Positions 32,503 to 43,400 of a stretch of DNA of 64,000 nt are shown here, one piece after another (the first letter of the stretch is position 1; each line of letters begins with the position of its first letter). The position numbers were made by a program, and so were the translations under genes. The notes beneath the pieces were generated by a model, which ran no database searches, was not told the origin of the DNA, and saw only the letters and a list, made by a program, of their open reading frames with translations. This DNA comes from Isoetes taiwanensis (Eukaryota > Streptophyta > Lycopodiopsida > Isoetales > Isoetaceae), in the NCBI GenBank assembly GCA_021234155.1, contig JAJEKV010000036.1, forward strand, positions 4,532,209 through 4,596,208, written 5' to 3'.

Positions 32503-33330
32503 ATGCCCAAGGGAAGTAAGAAGGATATCCCACCAAGCTCCATCGTAACAAGAAGGGGACCGGTGAGTCAATCTTTGGGCTCAAAATTGCATCAAGATTC
32601 AATTTCGTTTTCAGATTTGGGAGCAGATCCGGGGTCTAATTCTCTCGATCCAGAGGTTTTGATTCCATTTACCGATCTAGAAGGTAATCCAATTTCGTTT
32701 TCAAATTGAAGGGAGATTCAATTTCGTTTTTCCAATTTCAAGAAACCCAAGAAGAGGCGGAGATGATCATTACCACCTATGGTATGGGATTTTTCGGACA
32801 ATGGGCATTCCAAAGTTTGATGATCTGGTGGATTGGGATCCTTTGAAGCATATTGTGAAGTTTGAGAGGTATTGCCAACAATGTAAGTTACCGAATTTCA
32901 GCTGATTACTTGCTTTGGTTTCATAGTTCTTTGCAAGATTCGGTGAAGGAATGGGCACAAACTCAGCCAGATACACTGACATATCAGGAATTAAAGGAAA
33001 CTTTCATTGCTAATTATCAAGAAGTCCATGGTAAGGATAAGACTATGGAAAGGTGGACCAATTTTACACAAAAGGAAGATGAATCAATTAGAGAGTATAA
33101 TCAGAGGTACATTGCGGTTCTCAAAGCCGTGGTTCATTGGAAGATTGCAAGAAGTGATGAAATGGATATCCAATGGTATGTGAAGGGGCTGAAATGAGCT
33201 ATTGCTCATAAGGTGAAGGCTAAACAGCCTACAACATTACTAGAGGCACAAAAGTATGCTCTCAAGGCTGAAGATAAGCTGGGATACATTCATGAAGTTG
33301 CTGCTCTAGAGCATAAAACAGAGGATATTA
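32503..33330 (+). pseudogene. Gypsy gag, 5' half, first tandem unit
   Basis: ATG at 32,503 (MPKGSKKDIPPSSIVTRRGP) then, after frameshifts, the retrotransposon gag core: DYLLWFHSSLQDSVKEWAQ, LTYQELKETFIANYQEVHGK, RWTNFTQKEDESIREYNQRY. A TGA replaces CGA at about 33,195 (GLK-stop where the intact copy has GLKR). The frame ends where element X begins at 33,331, before the zinc knuckles. Confidence 0.82.
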
Positions 33331-34249
33331 CTTACCAGTTGAACAGTTGGCCCATTGTACTATTTGGTTCCCATTTAAGTTCTGTTCTATCTTTTTATCT
33401 ACACATGCACATGCAATAACCTGTATTCTATTTGCACATGCACATGCAGTAAATGTGTAGCTACAAATGCTATTAAGATTAATTTGACGTCCAAGCCTTG
33501 TTGATCTAGGCAGGTAAGTGATTATTAACCAGCCAGGATGACACAACAGGAAGTTCAAATGAATATAGCAAGGCTTGTCCATCAAGTATTGGCAAAAGTT
33601 TGAGCTGAAAATGAAATCAATCAATTTAACAGGACTCAGCTAATTTAACTTAAATAAATAAAGATGTCAATGCGAACATACATCACCCTTGATGTGAATG
33701 TTGTTGACAACTATCCGAACTCTAGAAAGCAACTTTTGTCGACAAAGCAAAGACGCTTTATATCATTTGTATCCCACTCAAAAAACCCATGTGCGAACAG
33801 GGCCGACGGAAAGGAAATGATCTTAAACTCATTATGTTCATAATGTTGAAGAAAACAAAAAGTATTGGTATTGGAGCCTACAAAGTCAATGCCATGTTGC
33901 ATGTTATGAAAACTAACAGATGAAAGCCAACCCGTTGCAAGAACTAGACATGGGAGCCCGTGATATCAATTGACAATATAAACATGCAGATGGGAATTGT
34001 AACTATGTATGTAATCAACCTTTTCCATTGGTCTTATGGAGGTTTCTAACAACCTTTGTTACATTTTTCTATAACGATTGAGATAAAGACGTTGAGGATG
34101 TATCAAGTTGCCACTAAACCGCCGTAATCATTGGACCACTATGTTCTTTGTAGTCCAACAATTGGAGGAGATGCACCCAAGTGAAACTCTTGAACATCAA
34201 TGGTTTTCGCAAGTCGGACAATTTAGAAACTCAAAACAGCTTCTTACAG
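33331..34249. other. Non-coding end of element X, copy 1
   Basis: Contains a short duplicated word GCACATGCACATGCA(A/G)TAA (near 33,405 and 33,435). Otherwise no gene. At 34,190-34,230 it includes a segment (ACATCAATGGTTTTC, then GTCGGACAATTTAGAAA) that is repeated at about 34,990-35,030, on the other side of the NUP155 segment. Confidence 0.5.
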
Positions 34250-34990
34250 ATCATAGCTTCATCCGGTAGCCTACATGAAATAATGCCACCAGCCTTCTCC
34301 CCGACACATCGGTGCCAGCCACCTTTTGCAACAAATACGGGAAGCTCCCAAACACCCCAAAGCAACCTTGCAACACACGCACAAAGGCCTTCATGAGCAC
34401 CGGAAAACACCGCTCGCTACGAACTACTCCGCCCATATTGAAACCTCCGCCACAGAATTTAGTGACGTTGCCATTGCTCCACCTCCTCGCATCCAAGGAA
34501 TGCCAACAAGTCTAGGATCTTCAAAAGCTTCAAAGACCTTCTCAGCCACAATTTGTGGACACTATTTTTCCCCTTCCGAAACAAGACGTGATGCTAAGAG
34601 TAAGCACATACATAGCAGCAGCTTCCCCAGTGCCAAATCTTTGGAAAAAATCTTCCAAGGAAGATCTTGGTGCATTTATCTCAAACAAACGTTGTAATAA
34701 GTCCACTGGCCTATTTATTATAACCTCCATTATTCCTATGGTACTAAAAACCACAATTCTTCTTCTTGGAAGAATATGCTGTGTGGCCAGTTTCCCCCGT
34801 GCCCATAAGCTTCTTGCTACAACCAACTTCCCTAAGCCAATGGAGACCATTGGTATCCACACAGATGCTAGTGCTGCAGCTGACTGTTCTGGAGGTGGTA
34901 AAACATCTGCAATAGCTAATGTTCTCCCTTCCACTCCAAGGAGAGAAACAAGCTCTCTAAGAGCACGCATGCTTCTTCCAGTCAAACCAT
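34250..34990 (-). pseudogene. NUP155: Captured fragment of nucleoporin NUP155, copy 1
   Basis: Minus-strand translation follows the plant NUP155 sequence through its central region: RALRELVSLLGVEGRTLAIA, DVLPPPEQSAAA, LWARGKLATQHILPRRRIVV, FSTIGIMEVIINRPVDLLQR and DFFQRFGTGEAAAM. After a frame change come EAFEDPRLVGIPRM and, in another frame, segments equivalent to SGAHEGLCLCVARLLWGVWE in copy 2. NUP155 is a scaffold protein of the nuclear pore inner ring. Only about 240 codons of a protein of roughly 1,400-1,500 residues are present, with no intron visible inside. A shared TAG (after GEK) is found in both copies, so the fragment was dead before duplication. Assignment rests on motif memory, but several independent blocks agree in order. 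Confidence 0.78.
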
Positions 34991-35214
34991 TGAACATCAA
35001 TGGTTTTCTACAAGTCGACAATTTAAACTCGAGCGGGCTTCTACAAATTGATCCCACACCAATGGATTGAATTTAACAAAACATCTGCTTTCTTGCTAAT
35101 TGCTCCAGATGCAATTGAAGAATAATTTTTGAGCAATAAGTGGCATATAGTAGTTTGGCAACAAGGTATGCAATCTCATTTCTGAAATCCTTGAGCCATA
35201 TGCATATGCAATAA
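34991..35214 (-). other. Coding-like stretch between NUP155 fragment and transposase-like gene
   Basis: On minus, copy 2 (45,290-45,130) reads KPRMLVDGSQKWLKDF, RNEIAYLVAKLLYVTYCSKI and LQLHLEQLARKQMFC. Copy 1 has the same sequence with a deletion of the first part. I cannot identify it. It could be another captured exon or the 3' part of the neighbouring gene. Confidence 0.35.
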
Positions 35215-38200
35215 CTCGGACGTTGGCCTCTTCATTCACCTTCTTGCTACCTCACATGACTGAAATTAAAAACACATAACAGGCTTAACATTTTAACTTA
35301 TCTTCAAACATCCCAGATATGTAGAAAATGAAGTACAAGCAAGCAGCATATGAAGCACAAGTAGCATATGAAGTAAAAATAACAAATATTCAAATTGTAC
35401 CTATCTCCATCATTTGCAGTTGTATGACCTGTCGTTGCTACAATGTACTTTCGTCCTTGCCTTTCTCGTTGCGCTCTCCAACATCTAAGGGTACTAGATG
35501 GAGGAACGGTGCCATCTATTGGCCCTTAATTTCTTCTTTAGCATGCATGCTAAGGTTGTTTTTTTTGAAGCAATATCTCTTTTTCTAGTTTAGCAACCAC
35601 TCTCCTATATAAAACCAAGTAGACATTTGTTCCAAAGAGTTAGAATGTTTTCTTGTACCTCCATCTTCGAGTAAATCTAAAATAGGCATTCTTGGCCTGG
35701 TTATGAGATTTCTCCATCCCTCATGTGTTCCATATACCTAAACTTCCATATTCTTGAGCAAACCATGGTCCATGCACATACAAGATATGTATGTAATGTG
35801 TCACTTCCCTTTAAGCCCCCACGCCGCTACAAATGCTTTGGTAAAATCTGTCACCACTTTCTTGAATGAATCCACATCCGTTGCTTGAAGATGTTTCTTA
35901 CTCATGAGTTCCACTAAAGAGGAAAAAGCTTGCCATGCCTTCATTTTTCTTTGGTAAGACATCCCGTGATCTGTCCTATCATCTTCAGCGCGTAGAAGGT
36001 CTCTATAACACTCCCATTTTCCTGATTTTCCAGCAACCAAACTAGGCAGAAATCTTTTTGCCTTTGCCCCTCCCATTGATGGTTTGGAAGGCACATTGCC
36101 ACCTCTTTTGGGATCTGCAATAATTTTATAGTTCCTTCCATGAAAACCCATGTCAGACATCACTTTCTCAATTGCTGCGAGACTTGCATCTTTAGAAGAC
36201 GCCGGGGTCTTATTCCATGCAAACAATATGCTCATGTACACCATCTTATCACATATTCTCAAAAAAGCGTGAAGTGTACATATGTGAATTCTTCTTAATC
36301 CAATTGCGAACACTGGATCCAATGAACTATCTTTCTCTTCTCGACAAGGTGGAAAATTCTGATCGCAGTCCAATGTGCTATTAGATACCTGTGCATTTCT
36401 TCGACTACTACCCTTTGCATTTGCATTTTTCTCTTTTGCAGTAAAACAACAATATGGGCATGCTTGCGTAGCTTTTGATGCCCCATGCTTCATGTTAAAC
36501 ATGCATTTTATAGTCTTCAAGTCTGCTGCCATGTGCCATTCAACTTCATAAGCTCCATAGCCTGGAACTACAAGTTTTTCTCCAACACCATGTGAAGCAA
36601 TAAGTGCAGGTATAGGTGTTTGGTCAAAAACCCACTTTAGAACAACATGTGATTCCTTTGGCACTTGGAATATCCCCAACCACCAAATGTTCTCTTCAGA
36701 TTGGACGGAAAAGTTTTCTTTCTCTTTATCGCACCTTCCCATCGCCCTATTCATAAGAGTTAGAGATACACGCTCATACTTCTCACCTTTAATCATCTCC
36801 ATTTCATCTAATTTGATAGCAATAATTAGACGTCCATTACAATCGTCCACTTTCATGTCATAATATTTAACCATGAGTTTCAATAAGTTCTCGATATCAA
36901 TCCAACAATTGTTCTTTGCATCAAGGATGAACTTATTTTCTGTTACTTGCTGCACCCTTTTTCCTTTACTAGTATTTTGGTCCAAATCTTTTACGCTGAT
37001 TGTAGAATCAATATGCGTCATAGGCCCCAAAAGTTCTCTGATTTTCAGATTCCTATAGTTCCTGCAAGACCAAATCTTAGAGATCTTCGGAAGAACTGCT
37101 TTCTTGATGCTCATCGTTGTGGACGTCTTTAGCGCTTTGAACAATTGGATGTATGCATTTCTACTAATACCTGCACTATCGCATGCATATTGGACCTGGT
37201 CTGCATCTTGCTCCTCATTTAATTCTGTTAAGACATTCTCAACGACTTTCTTCAAGAGATTAGTACCGGGTTTCGATTAAGTTCAACACGCCATCCTTGC
37301 ATACAATTGTCTTTAGAAGTCCGGCCAAGATGGCCTCCCTCTTTTCTCTTATTCTCCATGGATGGATCCATCAGTGTTTTTATAGCTCTCACTCTTCTTT
37401 GTGTTCCACCACCAGGACGTAATACATCAATTGGTTTCATAGATTTCTTTCTCTCCCTTGCACCCAATGGAGTAGCTTTAAGTCTCTTCATTCTTCGCTC
37501 TAAGTTTTCCTTCTCTTCGAGCAAGCGCTTGGACTTTGCACGTTCAAGCATGAGGCTCTGCTCCAAGTGGGCATTTCCCTCTTGGATCTTTTGAATTTGT
37601 GTTTGCAAGGAGTTGCAAGAATGTACCAATAAGAAATTTTGCTTGCCCAAAGCATCATTATGCCTAACCAATGCATCCTGCTGATACTTAAGCTGAAAAT
37701 TACCCATTTGTGTTTGATAAAGAGCAGCTCTCAAACTTGGATCAGAAAATCCACTTACCAAATTCCTGCAATAACCTAGTAAGCCATGATTTCCTTTAGA
37801 AGTAAACTTTAGCAGACCTGTTGGAGAATTGAATTGAGGGTGGATGTTTAGAATTGGATCTCTTGGATACAACTCCCCTCTTATCCATAAATCAATATTT
37901 GTCTTCCCTTCTGCTCTCAAGGCATTCTAATCAACAGCATGATTGAATTTTCCTTTCTTTTCATTATGAATCGGCAAGCAATTCTCAGGTATTTGCAAAC
38001 GAAATGTACATAAGTTCATGCTACATTCCCTCAAAGGCTCTGCACAAAAGACTAACATCAAAATACAAACCTGAATTTGAAACTACAGATCTAAGACCGA
38101 AATTGTAGAAATAAATCAAGCATGCAACCAAATACTTGACTGAACTTGAGTTAAATGTAAAATTCGAAACCTCTATTCTCCATCTTTCAGTGCTTGGAGT

Positions 38201-38365
38201 GTTTCTCATAGAATACTCATTGCATTTTTTATCGGGAAGGGGAGCTGGAGTGAGATACACTTTGCTTATCAACCCCTCCAAAGTTCGTTTTTGGATGTGC
38301 CGCAATCCACAAATTTGAAAATCTCCATCTGCCTCCAATCTCCATGGCGCCATCGGACTCATCAT
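35215..38365 (-). pseudogene. Transposase-like gene of element X, copy 1
   Basis: Reading leftwards: a first exon beginning near 38,365 (KCNEYSMRNTPSTERWRIEV), a likely intron (acceptor TTTTGTGCAG near 38,046), and then GKTNIDLWIRGELYPRD. A coiled coil follows (37,690-37,460; IQEGNAHLEQSLMLERAKSK). The core has ACDSAGISRNAYIQLFKALK, IIAIKLDEMEMIKGEK (candidate Asp, about 36,820), HMAADLKTIKCMFNMKHGAS (candidate Asp), ACPYCCF (zinc-binding-like CxxC, about 36,455) and HICTLHAFLRICDKMVYM (His/Asp, about 36,270). In copy 2 NTQGMEKSHKQAKNAYFR supplies a candidate Glu. The D-D-CxxC-LHxxLR-QGxEKxH layout matches a widespread, uncharacterised transposase-like family best known from animal genomes. 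It is broken by frameshifts near 37,255 and 35,810. Confidence 0.55.
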
Positions 38366-38559
38366 TATTAGGTCGAATCGATTTGTCTACGTAGTAAACT
38401 AAAAGCCAAAAAAAAAAAAAAAAAATACACCTCATACCCGATTAAATATAAAAGACAAATAGTGGGCAGCTTTTCCTCCCCGCCCTATAACTCCGGCAAA
38501 TGTATTAATTTAACTTTAACTTACTCTAACTATATTTTTCAAATTTAATCTTATGAGGT

Positions 38560-39864
38560 GATTTTGTAACCCCAAAAAACTCTAATGCAGTTTCAAATTT
38601 AAGAACCTGGCATGAACGTCTTGACCACACAAATATTAATAATGTAAGAACATTGAGCAAGCTTGGATATATTACAAGTGATAAAACAGAATACGAGAAT
38701 TTCATTTGCAGGGGATGCATGCTTGGAAAAAGCACAAGGCTGCCGTTTCAAAAACGAACCAAATGGGCTGAAGCACCATTGGAACTTGTGCACACAGATA
38801 TCTGGGGACCACTCAATGTTAGGAGCTATACAAAAAAGAGGTACTTAATTACTTTCGTTGAGGATTATACTAGAAAAGCAAAAGTATATTGTTTGGAAAG
38901 AAAAAGTGAAGCATTAAAAGCATTCAAAGAATTTGTAGCAGAAGTAAAAAGAGAAACTGGAAACAAAACAAAGTGCTTAAGATCAGATCGTGGTGGAGAG
39001 TACATCTCTAGAAAATTTAAGACCTTTCGTATAGAAAATGGAATCAAAAGACAATTAACTTGTAGATTTATATCTCAGTAGAATGGAGTTGCAGAGAGAA
39101 AGAATGGAACTTGTTTGAATGCTGTAAGAGCTATGCTTAAATATTCTGGGTTACCAAACAAGTTTTGGGAAGAAGCATTAAAGGCTGCCATATACATACA
39201 GAATAGACTGCCAAGTATAAGCATAAATGGAGATATTCCTGAAACTTTGTGGTCTAAACGAATACCAGAATATGAAAAATTTAAAGCCTATGCCTGTCTA
39301 GCTTATGTACATGTACCTCAGGAAATGAGACAAAAGCTTGATGACAGGGCTATAATAGCATATCTAATTGGATATGATGAAGAGGCAAAGGGTTACAAAT
39401 TGTTTGATCATCATTGCAGAAAGATATTAGTAAGTAGAGATGTAGTGTTTGTAGAAAATAAGTTGTACAAAGACATCAAAAATTGCAGCCATAAGAATCA
39501 AAAAAAGGGAAATAAAATTATTGCAAAGGATCAGGAGAGTGCATATACAAATGATGATGATGATGAGTTAGCTATAAAGCCACATGTTTTTGCTGATATA
39601 AGAGAACATAGGACTGAAGACAGACCTAAGATTGTACATGATGGGATTAAGCAAAGAAGAAGAATGACCGAAGCTCAGAGATTGAAACGAGAATTAGAAG
39701 ATAAAGGTATTGTCATGGAAAACCATCGAAGAGAAATAGATGGAAGGAGTAGAAGCTTAAAACGAGAAGAGGAAACAAACATACCTACATTAATGTCAGT
39801 AATGGAGCTTCGTGTACCTCAAACATATGAAGAAGCAATGAGCACTGAAAATAGAAAGCATTGA
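38560..39864 (+). pseudogene. Copia pre-integrase and integrase, first tandem unit
   Basis: GAG-pre-integrase zinc finger: WHERLDHTNINN...FICRGCMLG (H-x4-H...C-x2-C, 38,608-38,720). Integrase core: ELVHTDIWGPL (first Asp, about 38,790), CLRSDRGGEYIS (second Asp, about 38,985) and NGVAERKNGT (Glu, about 39,090). A TAG at 39,079-39,081 stands where plant copia elements have CAG (Q-Q-NGVAERKN), just before the catalytic Glu. The linker to RT follows (LDDRAIIAYLIGYDEEAKGY) and a TGA at 39,862 stands where TGG is expected. The protein would insert element DNA into the chromosome; the stops make it inactive. Confidence 0.87.
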
Positions 39865-41285
39865 AAATCTGCTATGGACGAAGCGATAAAAGCTTTCCAG
39901 AAAACTGAAACATATGAAATAGTGAATAAACCGAGTCTGAAAAACATTGTAGGAAATAGATGGACCTTCAAAGGCAAAGAATTGTCAGATGGAGAGAAGA
40001 AGTTTAAGGCTAGGTTGGTTGCACAAGGACTCTCGCAGCAAAAAGGAGTTGACTATAATGATACATACTCACCTATTGTAAAAATGGCAAGCATAAGAAT
40101 GTTATTAGCATTGGCTAATTCGTTAGGTCATGAAATATACCACATGGATGTCAGTACAGCTTTTTTAAATGCTGAACTTGAGGAGGAAATTTATATGAGA
40201 CCACCAGCTGGTTATGAAAATGAAGAAGAAAAAATTTGGAGGCTTAAACGTGCAGTGTATGGTCTTAAACAATCCCCTCGTGCATGGAACACTTGCATAG
40301 ATAATTACTTGCCGGACAAGGTTTTGAGAAGCTCAATACAGATGGTAATCTCTATATGTTCAAATAAAAGGAATATTTTTTGCATTATAGCTTTGTATGT
40401 AGATGATTGTGTGATGGTTGTAAATGATATGGACTATCTTGAGATATGCAAAAGGCTGCTGAAGCAAAGGTTCAGAATGTTTGATTTAGGTGAATTGGGA
40501 AAATTTTTGGGAATAAAAGTTGATCGAGACAAAAGTAACAAAATTTTGAGTTTGACACAATGAAGTTATATTCAGGGAGTATTGGAAAGATTTAAGATGG
40601 AGAACTGTAATGCTGCAAGTACACCATTAGTGCCTGGACATAAGATCAGTGAGAAGATGTCACCTGCAACAAAAGAAGAAGTAGATTATATGAAGAATGT
40701 GCCATACAGAAGACTGATTGGTTGCCTGATATATTTGGCAGGAGCAACAAGGCCTAACATTGCATTTGCTGAGAATTTGCTAAGTAGATATAACAATAAC
40801 CCTGGAAGCAACATTGGGCTGCAGCAAAACGAATCCTGAGATATCTTAAGGGTACCATGAATTACGGAATAACATATGACAGTACTGATTGTAAACTGAT
40901 TGGATATGCTGATGCGGATTGGGGTGGAGACATAGATCACAGACACTCAGCTTCAGGATATACCTTGATGTTTGAGGGAGGTGCCATTAGTTGAAAATGC
41001 AAGAAACAAGGCACAATAGCTCTGTCAAGTGCAGAAGCTGAATATTCAGCTGTAACTTTAGCAGTTGGATGAAGAGATTAATGGAAGAAGTTGGTCTAAA
41101 AGATAATAATTCTACTGCACTATACTCAGATAGTGCAAGTTGTATTGCAATGACTAGAAATCCAGTTTTGCATGAACGATCAAAGCACATAGAGATGAAA
41201 ATCCATTTCATAAGAGAGATGGTACAAAAAGGTCTGATATCTGTCACTTATATTCCTACTGAAAAATAGCTAGCAGATCTTCTAA
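39865..41285 (+). pseudogene. Copia reverse transcriptase and RNase H, first tandem unit
   Basis: RT core: RWTFKGKELSDGEKKFKARL, VDYNDTYSPIVKMASIRML, YHMDVSTAFLNAELEEEIYM, RAVYGLKQSPRAW and the catalytic ALYVDDCVMV (YVDD, about 40,396-40,407). After TGA at 40,561 follow TPLVPGHKISEKM and the RNase H part (ADADWGGDIDHRHSASGYT; SSAEAEYSAV; DSASCIAMTRNPVLHERSKH). Further stops are TGA at 40,992 (TGG expected) and TAG at 41,267 (CAG expected, before LADLLTKAL). A frameshift near 40,800-40,840 splits RT from RNase H. Confidence 0.88.
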
Positions 41286-41401
41286 CAAAGGCATTAAGAG
41301 AGCCAAGATTCAATATGCTGAAGGATCAAATAAATATTACAGATTCTATCAGTTTGAAAGATCAGAAAGATGTTACAGAGAAATATTCAATGATGGGGGG
41401 A
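41286..41401 (+). promoter_or_regulatory. Copia 3' leader and polypurine tract
   Basis: The sequence runs to TGATGGGGGGA directly before the LTR (purine tract 41,394-41,401). This is the expected primer for plus-strand DNA synthesis. Confidence 0.75.
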
Positions 41402-41845
41402 TGAAGAAAATAACCTAGGTTGATTTGTCATTGAATATTCTATATGGTATTGTGAATAATTTTTGAAGTTACATTATTGAACCATTGGTTATATACAGAT
41501 ATAGCAATATATGGGACGATGAACAGTAGCACCGGAGAGGTGCTTGCGAAAACAAGGATCTAGCTACTTGCTAGATTTATCAATGGAGAAGATTGGGAGT
41601 TCACTGGAAAGCGGTGGTCCTCTACAATATATACAAGCAAAATCGGCTCAAATGGGTAAGCAGGTCAGCAGATACAGTTGTGCAAAGTTGAGTCTGAGTT
41701 CATTGAATACCTTTGCTTTCCATGTTAAATACTTCGTGATATATATATTCCTTTGTGTGACATTGTTGCTGGTTCATATGAATAAATATTATTTGAAGTT
41801 GTTTGCATAAGAGTAAATTCTAGTTAGATTGATCATTATCTTTCA
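41402..41845 (+). repeat. Copia 3' LTR, first tandem unit
   Basis: 444 bp, TG...CA, followed by the ACTTT target duplication at 41,846-41,850 which matches the five bases before the 5' LTR at 29,533. Confidence 0.92.
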
Positions 41846-42025
41846 ACTTTTACTAATTGATAACCTAATTAGCTTAATTAAGTTATTTACTCACTAATAT
41901 TTTAGCATAGCTAATAAAAACCCTTTTAGGTTAACCCAAGTTATCCCCTAATGACCCATAAAGGTCCACTTATACTCTAGTGACGTGTCATAAATATATG
42001 GAACGTCACACCAGTATTGGATGGT
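41846..42025 (+). repeat. 180-bp host flank, first copy
   Basis: Begins with the copia target duplication ACTTT and ends with ATGGT, the gypsy target duplication. It is nearly identical to 51,927-52,106, so it belongs to the tandem unit. It is AT-rich, with TGACGTGTCA and GAACGTCAC, and holds no gene. Confidence 0.85.
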
Positions 42026-43400
42026 TGTTGGGGTGATCACCACTCACCACACTCGTCACCACTCACCACACTCGTCACCACTCACCACTCACCACACTTG
42101 TCACCACTCACCACACTCATCATATACCGTATATAGAGTGATATACGCGCATGCACGCGTGCAGGATATTTGCACGTATGCATTGTGGAGCCATTATGAG
42201 CAGTGTTATCTGAGCAGAGAGAAAAGAACGAGAGAGAGACGGTGTATTGAGAGTGAGGATTTTGCTTGATCTAGCTATGGAGATGATGATTCTTTGTGTT
42301 GTGCATTGCTTTGATCTGATAGATTGAGCTTGGATTGTTGGGTTTTTCATCCTTCTTGCAAGGTTAGAGTTCAGGCTCTAACAATTTGGCGACCACGGTG
42401 CTCGACGGACCATTGATCGACAAGAACTTCCATTGAAAAAGGAGTTGTTACCATTGGTATTGGTGATCGTCGGTAAAGAACGACACCATTGTGAAAGGAG
42501 CAATTTCTTGTGTGAAGGGGATTTTGCCGTAATTGATTTGTGGAGTAAAATTTGACAAGGGGAGCATAGTTTTATGCCCAAGGGAAGTAAGAAGGATATC
42601 CCACCAAGCTCCATCGTAACAAGAAGGGGACCGGGTGGAGTCAATCTTTGGGCTCAAAATTGCATCAAGATTCAATTTCGTTTTTCAGATTTGGGAGTTT
42701 TCACGGGGTCTAATTTCGGATCCGGGAGGTTTTGATTCCATTTACCGATCTAGAAGGTAATCAATTTCGTTTTCAAATTGAAGGGAGATTCAATTTCGTT
42801 TTTCCAATTTCAAGAAACCCAAGAAGAGGCAGAGATGATGTATTACCACCTATGGTATGGGATTTTTCGGACAATGGGCATTCCAAACTTTGATGATCCG
42901 GTGGATCGGGATCCTTTGAAGCATATTGTGAAGTTTGAGAGGTATTGCCGGCAATGTAAGTTACCTAACGCTGATTACTTGCTTTGGTTTCATAGTTCTT
43001 TGCAAGATTCGGTGGAGGAATGGGCACAAACTCAGCGGATATACTCGACATATCGGGAATTAAAGGAAACTTTCATTGCTAATTATCAAGAAGTCCATGG
43101 TAAGGATAAGACTATGGAAAGGTGGACCAATTTTACACAAAAGGAAGATGAATCAATTAGAGAGTATAATCGAGGTACATTGCGGTTCTCAAAGCCGTGG
43201 TTCATTGGAAGATTGCAAGAAGTGATGAAATGGATATCCAATGGTATGTGAAGGGGCTGAAACGAGCTATTGCTCATAAGGTGAAGGCTAAACAACCTAC
43301 AACATTACTAGAGGCACAAAAGTATGCTCTCAAGGCTGAAGATAAGCTGGGATACATTCATGAAGTTCTTTGCTCAGAGCATAAAAGCAGAGGATATTAC
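42026..43400 (+). mobile_element. Gypsy fragment, second tandem unit: LTR and partial gag
   Basis: LTR 42,026-42,383 (358 bp, TGTTGGGG...CTCTAACA), preceded by ATGGT. The primer site ATTTGGCGACCACGGTGC starts at 42,384. Gag starts at ATG 42,574 and shows, over several frames, DYLLWFHSSLQDSVEEWAQ, RELKETFIANYQEVHGK, KTMERWTNFTQKEDESIREY and KRAIAHKVKAKQPTTLLEAQ. It stops at the same point of gag as the first unit, where element X begins (43,400/43,401). More small indels are present than in the first unit. Confidence 0.85.

Larger units (their letters stand above)
31323..33330 (+). mobile_element. Gypsy fragment: integrase end, one LTR, partial gag
   Basis: The order is reversed relative to a normal element: the 3' end of pol and its downstream leader, then a single LTR, then primer site and the first half of gag. 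This is what two gypsy copies sharing one LTR would give. It matches the intact element at 58,170-59,150 (left part) and 52,107-53,485 (right part). The left junction with copia protease lies in 11 bp shared by both partners (GACAAGTTACA, 31,323-31,333). The right junction, in gag after GAGGATATTA, leads into element X. Confidence 0.85.
33331..38555 (-). mobile_element. Element X, copy 1: transposase-like gene plus NUP155 fragment
   Basis: A 5.2-kb block between gypsy gag (left) and copia pre-integrase (right), with its genes on the minus strand. From right to left it holds a spliced transposase-like gene (38,365-35,215), an unidentified coding-like stretch, a NUP155-derived segment (34,990-34,250) and about 900 bp of non-coding sequence. 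A second copy lies at 43,401-48,670. I could not see terminal inverted repeats or a target duplication. The left end is a rearrangement junction, so the original terminus is probably missing. Confidence 0.6.
29533..41845 (+). mobile_element. Ty1/copia LTR retrotransposon, split by a 7.2-kb foreign block
   Basis: Both LTRs are 444 bp, begin TG and end CA, and the element is flanked by a perfect 5-bp duplication ACTTT (29,528-29,532 and 41,846-41,850). Domain order on plus is LTR, primer site, gag with zinc knuckle, protease, [foreign block 31,323 to about 38,555], pre-integrase, integrase, reverse transcriptase, RNase H, polypurine tract, LTR. This is the copia (integrase before RT) order. About 90 codons separate the protease active site from the left break, and the pre-integrase domain starts right after the right break, so little copia sequence was lost. 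All genes carry stops or frameshifts, so it is non-autonomous. Confidence 0.88.

Noticed and set aside
35328-35588. Plus-strand open frames inside element X (also 34,181-35,070 and 36,873-37,132 plus)
   Set aside because: They are antisense shadows of the minus-strand transposase-like gene and the NUP155 fragment.
38560-41285. Stop codons in copia pol as targets of U-to-C RNA editing or stop reassignment
   Set aside because: Some stops replace TGG (TGA), which U-to-C editing would turn into CGA and not Trp, and nuclear transposons are not edited that way; cytosine deamination explains all of them.
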